A DNA stretch of 64,000 nt from Curtobacterium oceanosedimentum (GCF_020297365.1 NZ_JAIXIG010000020.1:1-64000); one strand, 5' to 3'; positions 37,922-46,832 are shown, counted from the first letter of the stretch. Program-made: numbers and translations. Notes: generated by a model not told the origin, from the letters alone.

Positions 37922-39475
37922 CTAGCGACCCAGGAACTTCTGCAGGCTCGCGAGCTCTTCCTCGGTCGGCGCCTTGGCGCCCTTGGCACCACCGAGGCCG
38001 AGGCCGGACCCCTTCGGGGCCTGCTGCGGCGCAGCCGCGGCGCCGGCCGCGAGGGCGGCACGCTTGGCGGGGTTGCCGACCTTCGACTTCTTCTTGCCGC
38101 CGCCCTGCTGCTGCTTCTTGCCGCCGTGCATGCCCGGGATCGGACCCATGCCCGGCATCTGCGGGACACCACCGCGGGCAACGGTCTTCATCATCTTGGC
38201 GGCCTGCTCGAACCGGTTCACCAGGGCGTTGACCTCGGTCACGGTCGTGCCGGAGCCCTTGGCGATGCGGAGTCGGCGGGAGCCGTTGAGGAGCTTCGGC
38301 AGCTCGCGCTCCTGCTTGGTCATCGACTGGATGATCGCCTCGGTGCGGACGATCTCGCCCTCGTCGAAGTTGTCGAGCGCCTCGCGCATGCCCTTCGCGC
38401 CAGGGAGCATGCCGAGCATGCCCTTGATCGACCCCGCCTTGCGCAGCTGCTGCATCTGCTCGAGGAAGTCGTTGAGCGTGAACGAGTCGCTCGCGATCTT
38501 CTCGGCGACCTTGCGCGCCTCGTCCTCGTCGAAGGCCGACTGCGCCTGCTCGATGAGGGACAGGATGTCGCCGAGGTCGAGGATGCGGCTCGCCATGCGG
38601 TCCGGGTGGAACGGCTCGAAGTCGTCGAGCGACTCACCCGTCGACGCGAACATGATGGGGCGACCCGTGACACTGGCGACCGACAGGGCCGCACCACCGC
38701 GGGCGTCACCGTCGAGCTTCGACAGGACGACACCGGTGAAGTCGACGCCCTCCTGGAAGGCGCGCGCGGTCGTCACGGCGTCCTGACCGATCATCGCGTC
38801 GATGACGAACAGGACCTCGTCCGGGTCGACGGCCTTGCGGATGTTCGCGGCCTGCTTCATCAGCTCGGCGTCGACGCCGAGACGACCGGCGGTGTCCACG
38901 ATGACGGTGTCGTACTGCTGGTCGACCGCGGCCTTGATGGCGTTCTTGGCGACCTTGACCGGGTCACCGACGCCGTTGCCGGGCTCGGGTGCGAAGACGT
39001 GCACGCCGGCCTGCTCGCCGACGACCTGCAGCTGCTGCACGGCGTTCGGGCGCTGCAGGTCCGCCGCGACGAGCATCGGGGTGTGGCCGTCCTTCTTGAG
39101 CCACTTGCCGAGCTTGCCGGCGAGGGTCGTCTTGCCGGCACCCTGCAGACCCGCGAGCATGATGACCGTCGGCGGCTTCTTCGCGAACTCCAGGCGTCGC
39201 TGCTGCCCGCCCAGGATGCCGACGAGTTCCTCGTTGACGATCTGGACGACCTGCTGCGCCGGGTTGAGCGCGCGGTTGACCTCGTCGGAGAGCGCACGTT
39301 CGCGCACCGAGGCGGTGAACGCCTTGACGACCTCGAGCGCGACGTCGGCGTCGAGGAGCGCCCGCCGGATCTCGCGGACGGTGCCGTCGACGTCGGACGG
39401 AGTCAGCCGACCCTTGCTCCGCAGGTTGCGGAAGGTCTCGGTCAGCCGATCGGAGAGTGAACCGAATTGCGCCAT
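37922..39475 (-). CDS. ffh: Signal recognition particle protein Ffh
   Basis: 517 residues. GTPase of SRP that targets membrane proteins with FtsY. N domain, G domain with GLQGAGKTTLAGKL, DTAGRLG and TKLDGDARGGA, then a Met-rich M domain (GMGPIPGM, LEQMQQLRKAGSI) and a Lys/Gln/Gly tail. TAGAAT ends 9 nt before the ATG. The partner gene ftsY is 6 kb away. Confidence 0.97.
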   Translation of the reverse strand: MAQFGSLSDRLTETFRNLRSKGRLTPSDVDGTVREIRRALLDADVALEVVKAFTASVRERALSDEVNRALNPAQQVVQIVNEELVGILGGQQRRLEFAKKPPTVIMLAGLQGAGKTTLAGKLGKWLKKDGHTPMLVAADLQRPNAVQQLQVVGEQAGVHVFAPEPGNGVGDPVKVAKNAIKAAVDQQYDTVIVDTAGRLGVDAELMKQAANIRKAVDPDEVLFVIDAMIGQDAVTTARAFQEGVDFTGVVLSKLDGDARGGAALSVASVTGRPIMFASTGESLDDFEPFHPDRMASRILDLGDILSLIEQAQSAFDEDEARKVAEKIASDSFTLNDFLEQMQQLRKAGSIKGMLGMLPGAKGMREALDNFDEGEIVRTEAIIQSMTKQERELPKLLNGSRRLRIAKGSGTTVTEVNALVNRFEQAAKMMKTVARGGVPQMPGMGPIPGMHGGKKQQQGGGKKKSKVGNPAKRAALAAGAAAAPQQAPKGSGLGLGGAKGAKAPTEEELASLQKFLGR

Positions 39476-39533
39476 GATCCGTCGATTCTACCGGTAGACG
39501 AGCAGATCACCGGATCCGGCGTCCAGCGCTCGG

Positions 39534-39539
39534 TATCGT
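39534..39539 (+). promoter_or_regulatory. -10 box of leaderless-type promoter
   Basis: TATCGT ends 6 nt before the ATG of the nucleotidyltransferase gene; no SD present. Confidence 0.6.
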
Positions 39540-39545
39540 CGAGGC

Positions 39546-40340
39546 ATGCGCGCCGTCCCCGAGGAGCTCGACCCCGCGGTGGTCGCCGAGATCGACGGGC
39601 GCCTCGCGCGTCTGCAGACCGAGCTCGGCGTGACGATCCCCTGGGCGATCGAGAGCGGCAGCCGCGCCTGGGGCTTCCCGTCCCCCGACAGCGACTACGA
39701 CTGCCGGTTCCTGTACGTGCGACGGCCCGACGACTACCTGTCGCTCTGGCCCAGCCGTGACGTCATCGAGACGCCGTTGGACAAGGTCTTCGACGTCAAC
39801 GGGTGGGACCTCGCCAAGACGGTCCGCCTGGCGGTGAACGGGAACGCGACGGTCGGCGAGTGGCTGCGGTCACCGATCGTGTACTCGGGCGACGAGGGCT
39901 TCCGCGACCGCCTGCTGGCGTTCGTGGCGAGCGTGGCCGACCGCGGGCGCATCGGCCGGCACTACCTGCACGTCGCCGATCGGCAGTACGAGCGCGAGGT
40001 CACGCTGAAGCGCTTCTTCTACGTGCTCCGCACCGCTGCCTCGCTCCGCTGGCTGCGGGAGCACCCGGAGAGCGCCACGCCGCCGATGGACCTGCCGACG
40101 CTGCTCGCCGAGTCGACGGTCGACCGCGCGGTGGCCGACGCCACGGCGGAACTCATCGCGGTGAAGGCACGGACGCGCGAGGTCGGCACCGGCACCCCGC
40201 CCGGTGTCCTCGTCCGTTTCGTCGACGCGGAACTCGACCTGGCACGGTCCTTCGACGACCTGCCGCCCGAGAACTCCTCTGCCGACGCGCACGACCGAGC
40301 GGACGCGTACTTCCTCGGCGAGCTCGACCGGCTGCGCTGA
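39546..40340 (+). CDS. Predicted nucleotidyltransferase (RlaP/YcgL-type)
   Basis: 264 residues. Polymerase-beta-like nucleotidyltransferase fold: IESGSRAWGFPSPDSDYDCRF carries the G-S and D-x-D metal-binding pattern. A helical C-terminal half (RFFYVLRTAASLRWL) matches the PF10127-type family. Related proteins include phage- and plasmid-associated RNA ligase partners as well as housekeeping unknowns. Substrate unknown. No neighbouring toxin/antitoxin or RNA-repair gene is evident. Confidence 0.8.
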   Translation: MRAVPEELDPAVVAEIDGRLARLQTELGVTIPWAIESGSRAWGFPSPDSDYDCRFLYVRRPDDYLSLWPSRDVIETPLDKVFDVNGWDLAKTVRLAVNGNATVGEWLRSPIVYSGDEGFRDRLLAFVASVADRGRIGRHYLHVADRQYEREVTLKRFFYVLRTAASLRWLREHPESATPPMDLPTLLAESTVDRAVADATAELIAVKARTREVGTGTPPGVLVRFVDAELDLARSFDDLPPENSSADAHDRADAYFLGELDRLR

Positions 40341-40378
40341 CGAGGACCCACGGGGCGGTCGGCACAGAGCATGAGGGC

Positions 40379-41056
40379 TCAGCGGACCACGACCCCCTCG
40401 GCGAGCTCGATCGGGGCCGTCAGCCCGACGTCGAGGACCACCGGTGCCGTCGACGGAAGTCGGTCGCCCGTCGGGAACCACCGCCGCTCCGGCGACACCA
40501 GGATGACGAGACCGTCGGCGTCACCGACCGCGGCGAAGCCCTCGCCGGGCGAGTTGGCGTAAGGCTCGAGCCCGGCGTGGCGCAGGGTCTCGACGGCACC
40601 GAGGACGTCCGGGACGGGGACGCCGACCTCGCTGACCGAAAGGAACGGAACGACGCCGGCGTGTGCCGGTGCGAGTGCGGCGCTCGCGGACCTGGTCGCG
40701 ACGAGGTCGCGGCGCTCGATCAGCTCGAGCAGCTGCTGATCCGGACCCTCGAAGTACACCGATCGCGAGTTCCAGTTCGGCGGCCCGTCGAACTGATCTC
40801 GGCCGTCGGCGTCGACCAGCACGATCGCGATCTCGGCGACCCACGCTGCAGCCGCGTCGAACGTGCCCGTCGGGATCGTGATCGCCAGGTGGAGCGCGCC
40901 GGTCATCCCCGGGAGTTCGCGGAACACGAGTTGCGTGGACCCGACCGCGACCTCGACCACCCCGTCGACGAGCTCGACCGGGCAGCCGAGCCGTTCGTAG
41001 AAGCGAGCGGTGCCGTCGAGGGAACGGGTGGCGAGCTGTACCTGGCGGATCTCCAT
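40379..41056 (-). CDS. Two-domain VOC/glyoxalase-fold protein
   Basis: 225 residues. Two vicinal-oxygen-chelate repeats: VQLATRSLDGTARFYERLGC and FLSVSEVGVPVPDVLGAVETL. Segments such as SVYFEGPDQQLLELIERRDL match this fold. The family includes glyoxalases, dioxygenases and resistance proteins; the function cannot be told from sequence. Start ATG at 41056 because VOC repeats normally begin at the first residues (EIRQVQ). Confidence 0.8.
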   Translation of the reverse strand: MEIRQVQLATRSLDGTARFYERLGCPVELVDGVVEVAVGSTQLVFRELPGMTGALHLAITIPTGTFDAAAAWVAEIAIVLVDADGRDQFDGPPNWNSRSVYFEGPDQQLLELIERRDLVATRSASAALAPAHAGVVPFLSVSEVGVPVPDVLGAVETLRHAGLEPYANSPGEGFAAVGDADGLVILVSPERRWFPTGDRLPSTAPVVLDVGLTAPIELAEGVVVR

Positions 41057-41149
41057 GCGCCCATCGGAGCAGCTCAACCGATGTTGCGGTCAAGCACCGG
41101 GTTGATGAGCCAGGAACTTTCGTCCGCCCGCCATCAGGACTGCCACGCG

Positions 41150-42112
41150 TCAGTGCGAGACCGCACGGCGAGGCGTGCGGCGCAGCGCGACGACCGTGAG
41201 CGAGACGAGCACGAGCGTTGCGGACCCGATGACCATGATCACCGCGTCCGTGCGTTCGTTCGCGAACCACCGGAGGGCGATCGCCCCCGCGGCGCCCCAC
41301 GGGATCCAGGCGATGGAGAGCGAGGCCGCCAACTCCTGGCGCCGCTGCACGAGCAGCACGATCACGAGGATCGCGAGCAGGGCGCCGGCGGCCGCGAGCA
41401 TCCAGGCGGGGGCCACGACGGTCCACATCGCACTGTCGGTCACCGTGGTCAGACGGAACGTGCGCCCGCTCGACGGGAACAGGACCGCGTAGGACGCCAG
41501 GCCACCCCCGACGACCGCGAGTCCCCAGAGGAACGCGCCGCGGTGACGCGGATCGCCGCAGTTCGCGAGCAGGATCAGCAGCAGGGTCACACCGGTGGTC
41601 GTGGAGTGCGGACCGTTCCAGGACCCGTCGGTCCGCCCGAGCAGCCAGGCCGCTGCGGCACCGAGCACTGCGAGGACTGCCAAGAGGTGTACGCCCCACC
41701 GCGACCGCACGGCCGCGGCGAGCGCCATCAGGGCGAGCGGGACGACGACGAGGATCCCGGCGTTCCAGAACGGCCCGAACGTGCGCAAGTCACCGGGGGT
41801 CTGCAGTGGGCGCGCGTCCCAGGGTCCCCACACCACGAAGACGCCGTAGACGAGGGCGAACCCGAGGGCCGACCCCGCCCCGATCGACGCGGCGATCCGC
41901 CGGACCGCGGAGGGCACCACGGCGTCCGCCCAGCCGCGGAGGCCGTGCAAGCGGAGACCGACCACCTCGCCCCTCGCCGGACGGGTACGCCCGTGGGCGT
42001 CCGCGACGTCGAGCAGTGTCCCGAGCATCGCGGCACCGTGCTCTCGTCGCCACCTCGGCGGGTACCACCGGATCGCAGCGCGGTACTCCTCCTCCAGCCT
42101 CGTGGTCGTCAC
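41150..42112 (-). CDS. Membrane protein of a PadR-linked (HAAS-like) module
   Basis: 320 residues. The N-terminal cytoplasmic helices read LEEEYRAAIRWYPPRWRREH then MLGTLLDVAD, matching the helical domain of actinobacterial membrane proteins that are paired with PadR regulators. About seven hydrophobic helices follow. Function unknown; not an enzyme that I recognise. GTG start at 42112 overlaps the padR stop (GTGA), so regulator and membrane protein are co-translated. A sensor role, with the soluble domain holding the PadR protein, is inference. Confidence 0.72.
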   Translation of the reverse strand: MTTTRLEEEYRAAIRWYPPRWRREHGAAMLGTLLDVADAHGRTRPARGEVVGLRLHGLRGWADAVVPSAVRRIAASIGAGSALGFALVYGVFVVWGPWDARPLQTPGDLRTFGPFWNAGILVVVPLALMALAAAVRSRWGVHLLAVLAVLGAAAAWLLGRTDGSWNGPHSTTTGVTLLLILLANCGDPRHRGAFLWGLAVVGGGLASYAVLFPSSGRTFRLTTVTDSAMWTVVAPAWMLAAAGALLAILVIVLLVQRRQELAASLSIAWIPWGAAGAIALRWFANERTDAVIMVIGSATLVLVSLTVVALRRTPRRAVSH

Positions 42113-42462
42113 GACGCTCCCCCCATCTGGATCGTCCCCGGTCGCCACGTCGACAGTCGCGCTCGTGCCACGGTGGCGTTCGCCTCCAGGCGCCGCACCT
42201 CAGCGGCGAGCGCCCGAGCGCCGTCCTCGGTCAGCTCGAAGTAGCGGCGCAGGCGCCCGTCCACGACCTCCTCGCCCGCCGTGCGGACGAGCCCCTGGTC
42301 GAGCAAGCGGTCGAGCACCGCGTAAAGCGTGCCGACCTTCAGCTGCACCCGCCCGCCCGACAGCTCGGATGCGCCGCCGATCAACGCGTACCCGTGCTTC
42401 CGTCCGCCGACGAGCGCGGTCAGGACGAGCATCGTCGGCTCGCGCATCTCCGTGGTACTCAT
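42109..42462 (-). CDS. PadR-family transcriptional regulator
   Basis: 117 residues. Winged helix: MREPTMLVLTALVGGRKHGYAL, LKVGTLYAVLDRLLDQGLV and RRYFELTEDG are the PadR signature. Start ATG at 42462, which has a TATCCT box 6 nt upstream. An inverted repeat covers the promoter, indicating autoregulation. It is co-translated with the downstream membrane-protein gene. Confidence 0.92.
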   Translation of the reverse strand: MSTTEMREPTMLVLTALVGGRKHGYALIGGASELSGGRVQLKVGTLYAVLDRLLDQGLVRTAGEEVVDGRLRRYFELTEDGARALAAEVRRLEANATVARARLSTWRPGTIQMGGAS

Positions 42463-42468
42463 GCGGAA

Positions 42469-42496
42469 AGGATACTCACGCAATCAGAGTATGCAA
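42469..42496 (-). promoter_or_regulatory. padR promoter with candidate PadR operator
   Basis: Minus-strand -10 TATCCT (42469-42474) and -35-like TTGCAT (42491-42496), spacing 16. The inverted repeat ATACTC (42472-42477) and GAGTAT (42487-42492), with 9 bp between, covers the -10 and the start of the -35. PadR dimers bind such ATAC/GTAT-type dyads. Confidence 0.6.
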
Positions 42497-42543
42497 ACGG
42501 CGCCCGCGAGAACAGGTTGATGTACGGAGTCCAGAAACTGTCG

Positions 42544-42549
42544 TACGCT
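42544..42549 (+). promoter_or_regulatory. -10 box of leaderless-type lipB promoter
   Basis: TACGCT ends 7 nt before the lipB ATG, without SD. Confidence 0.55.
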
Positions 42550-42556
42550 GGCGCCC

Positions 42557-43222
42557 ATGCCGGAACTCGAGATCGTCCGGGTGCCCGGGCTGCTCGACTA
42601 CGACGAGGGCCTCGCACTGCAGCAGCGCCTGAAGGCTGACGTCGTCGCCGCGCGCTCCCCTGGCGCGGTCGTCCTGTGCGAGCACCCGTCCGTGTACACC
42701 GCAGGTCGTCGGACGCGGCCGAGTGACCTGCCGACGGACGGCTCCCCCGTGGTCGAGGTCGACCGCGGCGGGCGCATCACGTGGCACGGCCCGGGACAGC
42801 TCGTCGCCTACCCCATCCTGCGGCTCGCCGAGCCCCTCGACGTCGTCCCCTGGGTGCGCGACCTCGAGCAGGTCATCATCGACGCCGCCGACGCGGTCGG
42901 CATCACGGCGGAGCGCATCGACGGTCGCAGCGGCGCGTGGGTGCCGACCTCGCCGCCGGCGAAGGTCGGCGCGATCGGGCTGCACGTCGCCGAGGGGGTC
43001 ACAAGCCACGGGATCGCGATCAACTGTGAGAACGACCTCGAGGCCTACGCGACGATCGTGCCATGTGGGATCGCGGACGCGGGCGTCACCACGCTCTCGC
43101 GGGCCGCAGGACACCCGGTCGCCGCCGACGAGGTCGCCGACCGCGTCGCTGCCCGGCTGCAGGCGGCGTTCGACGGCATGCACACCGGCAACCGGATCGC
43201 ACGACAGGAGACCCTCGTATGA
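42557..43222 (+). CDS. lipB: Octanoyltransferase LipB
   Basis: 221 residues. Transfers octanoyl from ACP to lipoyl domains. Family motifs: [29 protein letters not shown], the catalytic Lys in [10 protein letters not shown] and the catalytic Cys in IVPCGIAD. Overlaps lipA by 4 nt. Confidence 0.97.
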   Translation: MPELEIVRVPGLLDYDEGLALQQRLKADVVAARSPGAVVLCEHPSVYTAGRRTRPSDLPTDGSPVVEVDRGGRITWHGPGQLVAYPILRLAEPLDVVPWVRDLEQVIIDAADAVGITAERIDGRSGAWVPTSPPAKVGAIGLHVAEGVTSHGIAINCENDLEAYATIVPCGIADAGVTTLSRAAGHPVAADEVADRVAARLQAAFDGMHTGNRIARQETLV

Positions 43223-44202
43223 CCCTCGCCCCCGAAGGCCGCCGCATGCTCCGGGTCGAGGCCCGGAACGCCGAGACCCCGATCGAGACGAAGCCCGCGT
43301 GGATCAAGACCCGCGCCACGCAGGGCCCGGAGTTCCGCGACCTGTCGGCCCTGGTGCGGGACAAGCAGCTGCACACCGTCTGCCAGGAGGCCGGCTGCCC
43401 GAACATCTTCGAGTGCTGGGAGGACCGCGAGGCCACCTTCCTGATCGGTGGCTCGCAGTGCACCCGCCGGTGCGACTTCTGCCAGATCGACACCGGCAAG
43501 CCGGAGCCGCTCGACCGCGACGAGCCCCGACGGGTCGCCGACTCGGTCGCGTCCATGGGGCTCAAGTACGCCACCGTGACCGGCGTGGCCCGCGACGACC
43601 TGCCCGACGGCGGCGCCTGGCTCTACGCCGAGACCATCCGCCAGATCCACGAGCACTCCCCCGGCACGGGCGTCGAGATCCTGGTGCCGGACTTCAACGG
43701 CCGTCCGGATCAGCTCGGCCAGGTGTTCGACGCCCGCCCGGAGGTCTTCGCGCACAACGTCGAGACGGTGCCGCGGATCTTCAAGCGCATCCGCCCCGCG
43801 TTCACGTTCGAGCGCTCCCTCGGCGTCATCACCCAGGGCCGGGACGCCGGGCTCGTGACGAAGTCGAACCTGATCCTCGGCATGGGCGAGGACCGCGCCG
43901 AGATCGAGGACGCCCTGCAACGCCTGTTCGACGCCGGCACCGACATCATCACGCTGACGCAGTACCTCCGCCCCTCGCCGCGGCACCTGCCCGTGGCGCG
44001 CTGGGTGGCGCCGGACGAGTTCGTCGCGCTGCGCGAGGTCGCCGAGCAGATGGGCTTCGCCGGCGTGCTCGCCGGGCCGCTGGTGCGGTCGTCCTACCGG
44101 GCGGGCCGGCTGTGGGCCCGGGCGACGGTGGCCCGCGGTGGCTCGGTGCCCGAGCACCTGTCCCACCTGCTCGACGCAGCGCCGGGCCGCCAGGCCGTCT
44201 GA
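43219..44202 (+). CDS. lipA: Lipoyl synthase LipA
   Basis: 327 residues. Radical-SAM enzyme inserting two sulfurs into octanoyl groups. Auxiliary cluster Cys in [17 protein letters not shown] cluster in [11 protein letters not shown], and the RSSYRAG end motif supplying the serine ligand. ATG at 43219 overlaps the lipB stop (ATGA). lipBA is unusual here only in lying inside the ffh-ftsY interval. Confidence 0.97.
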   Translation: MTLAPEGRRMLRVEARNAETPIETKPAWIKTRATQGPEFRDLSALVRDKQLHTVCQEAGCPNIFECWEDREATFLIGGSQCTRRCDFCQIDTGKPEPLDRDEPRRVADSVASMGLKYATVTGVARDDLPDGGAWLYAETIRQIHEHSPGTGVEILVPDFNGRPDQLGQVFDARPEVFAHNVETVPRIFKRIRPAFTFERSLGVITQGRDAGLVTKSNLILGMGEDRAEIEDALQRLFDAGTDIITLTQYLRPSPRHLPVARWVAPDEFVALREVAEQMGFAGVLAGPLVRSSYRAGRLWARATVARGGSVPEHLSHLLDAAPGRQAV

Positions 44203-44332
44203 CGCTCCGGACGCTCGGCCGCTCGGCCGGATCGCACGAAGCGGCCGACACTTCGCGCCAGGCGACACCTCACGGGCCGGGGAGCACGTGGACTGTCGCT
44301 CGGGCCGAACCTCCGCGTCCGGCCGACACCGA

Positions 44333-44380
44333 GACGGACGGGAGGCGCGGTGCCAGCCGGCACCGCGCCTCCCGTCCGTC
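44333..44380. terminator. 22-bp perfect hairpin between lipA and terC
   Basis: Arms 44333-44354 and 44359-44380, perfect, loop of 4 nt, core ACGGGAGGCGCGGTGCC. Convergent ends. Nearly identical to the palindromes at 9100-9137 and 46795-46832. Confidence 0.85.
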
Positions 44381-44392
44381 AGCTGGGGACGA

Positions 44393-45418
44393 CTACTTCG
44401 CGTCGGCCTCGACCGACTCCTTCGGCTGGCCCGAGGGCGTGAGGCCACGCTCCACGCGCTTCTTCGAGACGACGAGCGACGCGACCGTGGCGACCGCGAT
44501 GGTCAGCGCGATGAAGCTCAGCGAGAACCAGATCGGGATCTCCGGCGCCCACTCGATGTGCTCGCCACCGTTGATGAAGGGCAGCTCGTTGACGTGCATG
44601 GCGTGGAAGACGAGCTTCACACCGATGAACGCCAGGATGACGGCCAGCCCCTGACCCAGGTAGATGAGGCGCTCGAGCAGGCCGGCGATCAGGAAGTACA
44701 GCTGGCGCAGACCGAGCAGCGAGAACGCGTTCGCGGTGAAGACGATGAAGGCGTCCTGCGTCAGCCCGAAGATCGCGGGGATCGAGTCGAGCGCGAACAG
44801 CACGTCGGTCAGGCCGATCGCGACCATGACGAGCAGCATCGGCGTGAACAGGCGCTTGCCGTCGACGCGGGTGGTCAGACGGTCGCCGTCGTAGTGGTCC
44901 GACGTCGGGATGATGCGCTTGAGGATGCGGATGAGCCGCGAGTCGCCCTCGTCGCCGTGGTCGTTGCCGCTGCGGGCCTGCGACCAGGCGAGCCAGAACA
45001 GCAGCGCACCGAACAGGTAGAAGACCCACGAGAAGTTCTCGATGATCGTCACGCCGAGGGCGATGAAGACACCGCGTGCGACGAGCGCGATCGCGACGCC
45101 GACCAGCAGGACCTTCTGCTGGAACTCCTTCGGCACCGCGAAGCTCGACATGATGATGAGGAAGACGAACAGGTTGTCGACCGACAGTGCCTTCTCGGTC
45201 AGCCACCCGGCGAAGTACTCACCGCCGGCCTGTCCGCCGCCGAACACCAGGATGCCGACACCGAACAGGATCGCCAGGCCGATGTAGAACACCGACCAGA
45301 ACGCCGATTCACGGATGTGCGGGACGTGCGGCGTGCGCACGTGCGAGTAGAAGTCGAACACCAGCAGGGCCAGGATGCCTGCGATGGTGATGAGCCAGAC
45401 GAAGAGTGGGACGTCCAC
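44393..45418 (-). CDS. TerC/Alx-family integral membrane protein (Mn2+ exporter candidate)
   Basis: 341 residues, about nine membrane helices. Family marks: the SVDNLFVFLIIMSSF segment with its Asp, and a second ALDSIPAIFGLTQDAFIVFTANAF. TerC proteins of this type move Mn2+ out of the cell (MneP/Alx) and some help metallate exported enzymes. GTG at 45418 chosen because GAAGGAAACC precedes it and hydrophobic sequence starts at once; longer frames run through the riboswitch. The yybP-ykoY element in its leader strongly supports a Mn2+ role. Confidence 0.9.
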   Translation of the reverse strand: MDVPLFVWLITIAGILALLVFDFYSHVRTPHVPHIRESAFWSVFYIGLAILFGVGILVFGGGQAGGEYFAGWLTEKALSVDNLFVFLIIMSSFAVPKEFQQKVLLVGVAIALVARGVFIALGVTIIENFSWVFYLFGALLFWLAWSQARSGNDHGDEGDSRLIRILKRIIPTSDHYDGDRLTTRVDGKRLFTPMLLVMVAIGLTDVLFALDSIPAIFGLTQDAFIVFTANAFSLLGLRQLYFLIAGLLERLIYLGQGLAVILAFIGVKLVFHAMHVNELPFINGGEHIEWAPEIPIWFSLSFIALTIAVATVASLVVSKKRVERGLTPSGQPKESVEADAK

Positions 45419-45478
45419 GGTTTCCTTCAGGTAGGGCGTCGCACGGGACACGTGGTGCATGTCGCGCGGGTACGCCGA

Positions 45479-45599
45479 GGCCCGAAGGTCTCTTCCGTCG
45501 CGCTGCACCGGAACCGGTACGGCACGACCGGCGCCCCGGAGCCGGATCGTTCCGGCCCGTACTGACGGGGACACCGAGAGGGAATACTCCCCTTCGTGT
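45479..45599 (-). ncRNA. yybP-ykoY manganese riboswitch in the terC leader
   Basis: On the minus strand the leader begins CGAAGGGGAGTATTCC, then CCCCGTCAGTACGGGCCGG, and ends GGAAGAGACCTTCGGGCC. These match the RF00080 consensus hallmarks: GGGGAGUA at the 5' end, the CGUCAGUACG segment, and a 3' GAGACCUUC. The 5' CGAAGG (45591-45596) pairs with the 3' CCTTCG (45483-45488) to form P1. Length about 120 nt fits. The terC SD lies about 50 nt beyond, so control of translation or of a short terminator is possible. High Mn2+ should switch expression on. Confidence 0.88.
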
Positions 45600-45638
45600 C
45601 ACCGAGCATACCGGGCACGGCGGACATGTGCCGCGCTC

Positions 45639-45644
45639 TAAGCT
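45639..45644 (+). promoter_or_regulatory. -10 box of leaderless-type ftsY promoter
   Basis: TAAGCT ends 6 nt before the ftsY ATG; no SD. The divergent terC promoter must lie within the same 40-50 bp. Confidence 0.6.
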
Positions 45645-45650
45645 GGGAGC

Positions 45651-46520
45651 ATGGCGAGTTCCTGGTCACTGTCCTCACGGCTGCGCGGCCTGTTCCAGCG
45701 CAAGACGATCGACGAGACCACGTGGGAGGACCTGGAGACCGCCCTCATCGGCGCGGACTTCGGTCCCGACGTCTCCGAGGCGATCATCGAGGACCTGCAC
45801 GCCCGCGTCGACCGCTACGGCACGACGGACCCCGCGGACCTGCAGCGCATGCTCCGCGAGGTCCTCGAGGAACGGCTGTCGAAGCTCGACACGACCCTGA
45901 AGCTCAGCGCGCGTCCCGCCGTGGTGCTCGTGGTCGGGGTGAACGGCGTCGGCAAGACCACCACCATCGGCAAGTTCGCCAAGTTCCTGAAGACCTACGA
46001 CCGCACGGTGCTCGTCGGGGCGGCGGACACGTTCCGCGCTGCAGCGGTCGAGCAGGTCGCCACCTGGGCCCAGCGCGCCGGCGTCGACGTCGTCCGGCCG
46101 TCGCAGCCCGGGCAGGACCCGGCGTCGGTGGCGTACCAGACCGTCGAGAAGGCGATCCGCGACCAGACCGAGATCGTCGTCATCGACACCGCGGGTCGCC
46201 TGCACACCAAGGCCGGCCTGATGGACGAGCTCACCAAGATCAAGCGCGTGGTCGAGAAGCAGACCGAGATCAGCGAGGTGCTCCTCGTCCTCGACGCGAC
46301 GACCGGGCAGAACGGGCTCGCACAGGCCCAGGCCTTCATCGAGGGTGCCGGCGTGACCGGCCTCGTCATCACGAAGCTCGACGGTTCGGCCAAGGCCGGC
46401 TTCGTGCTCAGCGTGCAGGAGAAGACCGGCATCCCGATCAAGCTCATCGGGCAGGGCGAGGGCATCAACGACCTGACGGGCTTCACGCCGCACGTCTTCG
46501 TGCAGAACCTGGTCGGCTGA
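45651..46520 (+). CDS. ftsY: Signal recognition particle receptor FtsY
   Basis: 289 residues, N and G domains only, without a long acidic A domain. GTPase motifs: GVNGVGKTTTIGKFAK, DTFRAAAVEQ, DTAGRLHTK, TKLDGSAKAG. The short N-terminus (MASSWSLSSRLRGLF) may act as an amphipathic membrane anchor. Followed at 83 bp by a small membrane-protein gene. Confidence 0.96.
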   Translation: MASSWSLSSRLRGLFQRKTIDETTWEDLETALIGADFGPDVSEAIIEDLHARVDRYGTTDPADLQRMLREVLEERLSKLDTTLKLSARPAVVLVVGVNGVGKTTTIGKFAKFLKTYDRTVLVGAADTFRAAAVEQVATWAQRAGVDVVRPSQPGQDPASVAYQTVEKAIRDQTEIVVIDTAGRLHTKAGLMDELTKIKRVVEKQTEISEVLLVLDATTGQNGLAQAQAFIEGAGVTGLVITKLDGSAKAGFVLSVQEKTGIPIKLIGQGEGINDLTGFTPHVFVQNLVG

Positions 46521-46603
46521 GCGAACGCGATCGCACCCCGAGGAGTAGCGTCTCCGGCGGTCCGGGCATCTGCTCGGTCTCGTTCCAGGGATAGGAGACC
46601 CTC

Positions 46604-46762
46604 ATGCCCGCACTGCTGATCATCGCGATCATCGTCGGCCTCGTCCTGCTCTTCAGCGGCATCTTCGTCGGTGCGCTGAAGTTCCTGCTCTGGGTGGGCA
46701 TCGTGCTCATCCTGCTGGCGGTCATCGGCTGGTTGCTCCGGAGCATCCGCGGTCGCGCGTAG
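46604..46762 (+). CDS. 52-residue two-helix membrane protein
   Basis: Short gene with its own AGGAGA ribosome-binding site 8 nt before the ATG. The protein has two hydrophobic helices (about 3-20 and 24-45) and a basic C-terminus ending RSIRGRA. It resembles the many small unannotated hydrophobic proteins of actinobacteria; function unknown. It ends before a palindromic terminator shared in style with other 3' ends, which supports it as a real transcript end. Confidence 0.75.
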   Translation: MPALLIIAIIVGLVLLFSGIFVGALKFLLWVGIVLILLAVIGWLLRSIRGRA

Positions 46763-46794
46763 CGACCCGGCGTCCGTTCCGGACGCACGAACGA

Positions 46795-46832
46795 ACGGGA
46801 GGCGCGGTGCCAGCTGGCACCGCGCCTCCCGT
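46795..46832. terminator. 38-nt perfect palindrome between the small membrane gene and smc
   Basis: Perfect palindrome, core ACGGGAGGCGCGGTGCC on each side of the axis. It differs from the 9100-9137 palindrome at only two symmetric positions. Convergent ends. Confidence 0.85.

Noticed and set aside
39546..40340. Toxin-antitoxin nucleotidyltransferase (MenT/AbiEii type)
   Set aside because: The G-S and D-x-D motif is shared by many families, no antitoxin gene is adjacent, and the C-terminal half fits the RlaP/YcgL-type instead.
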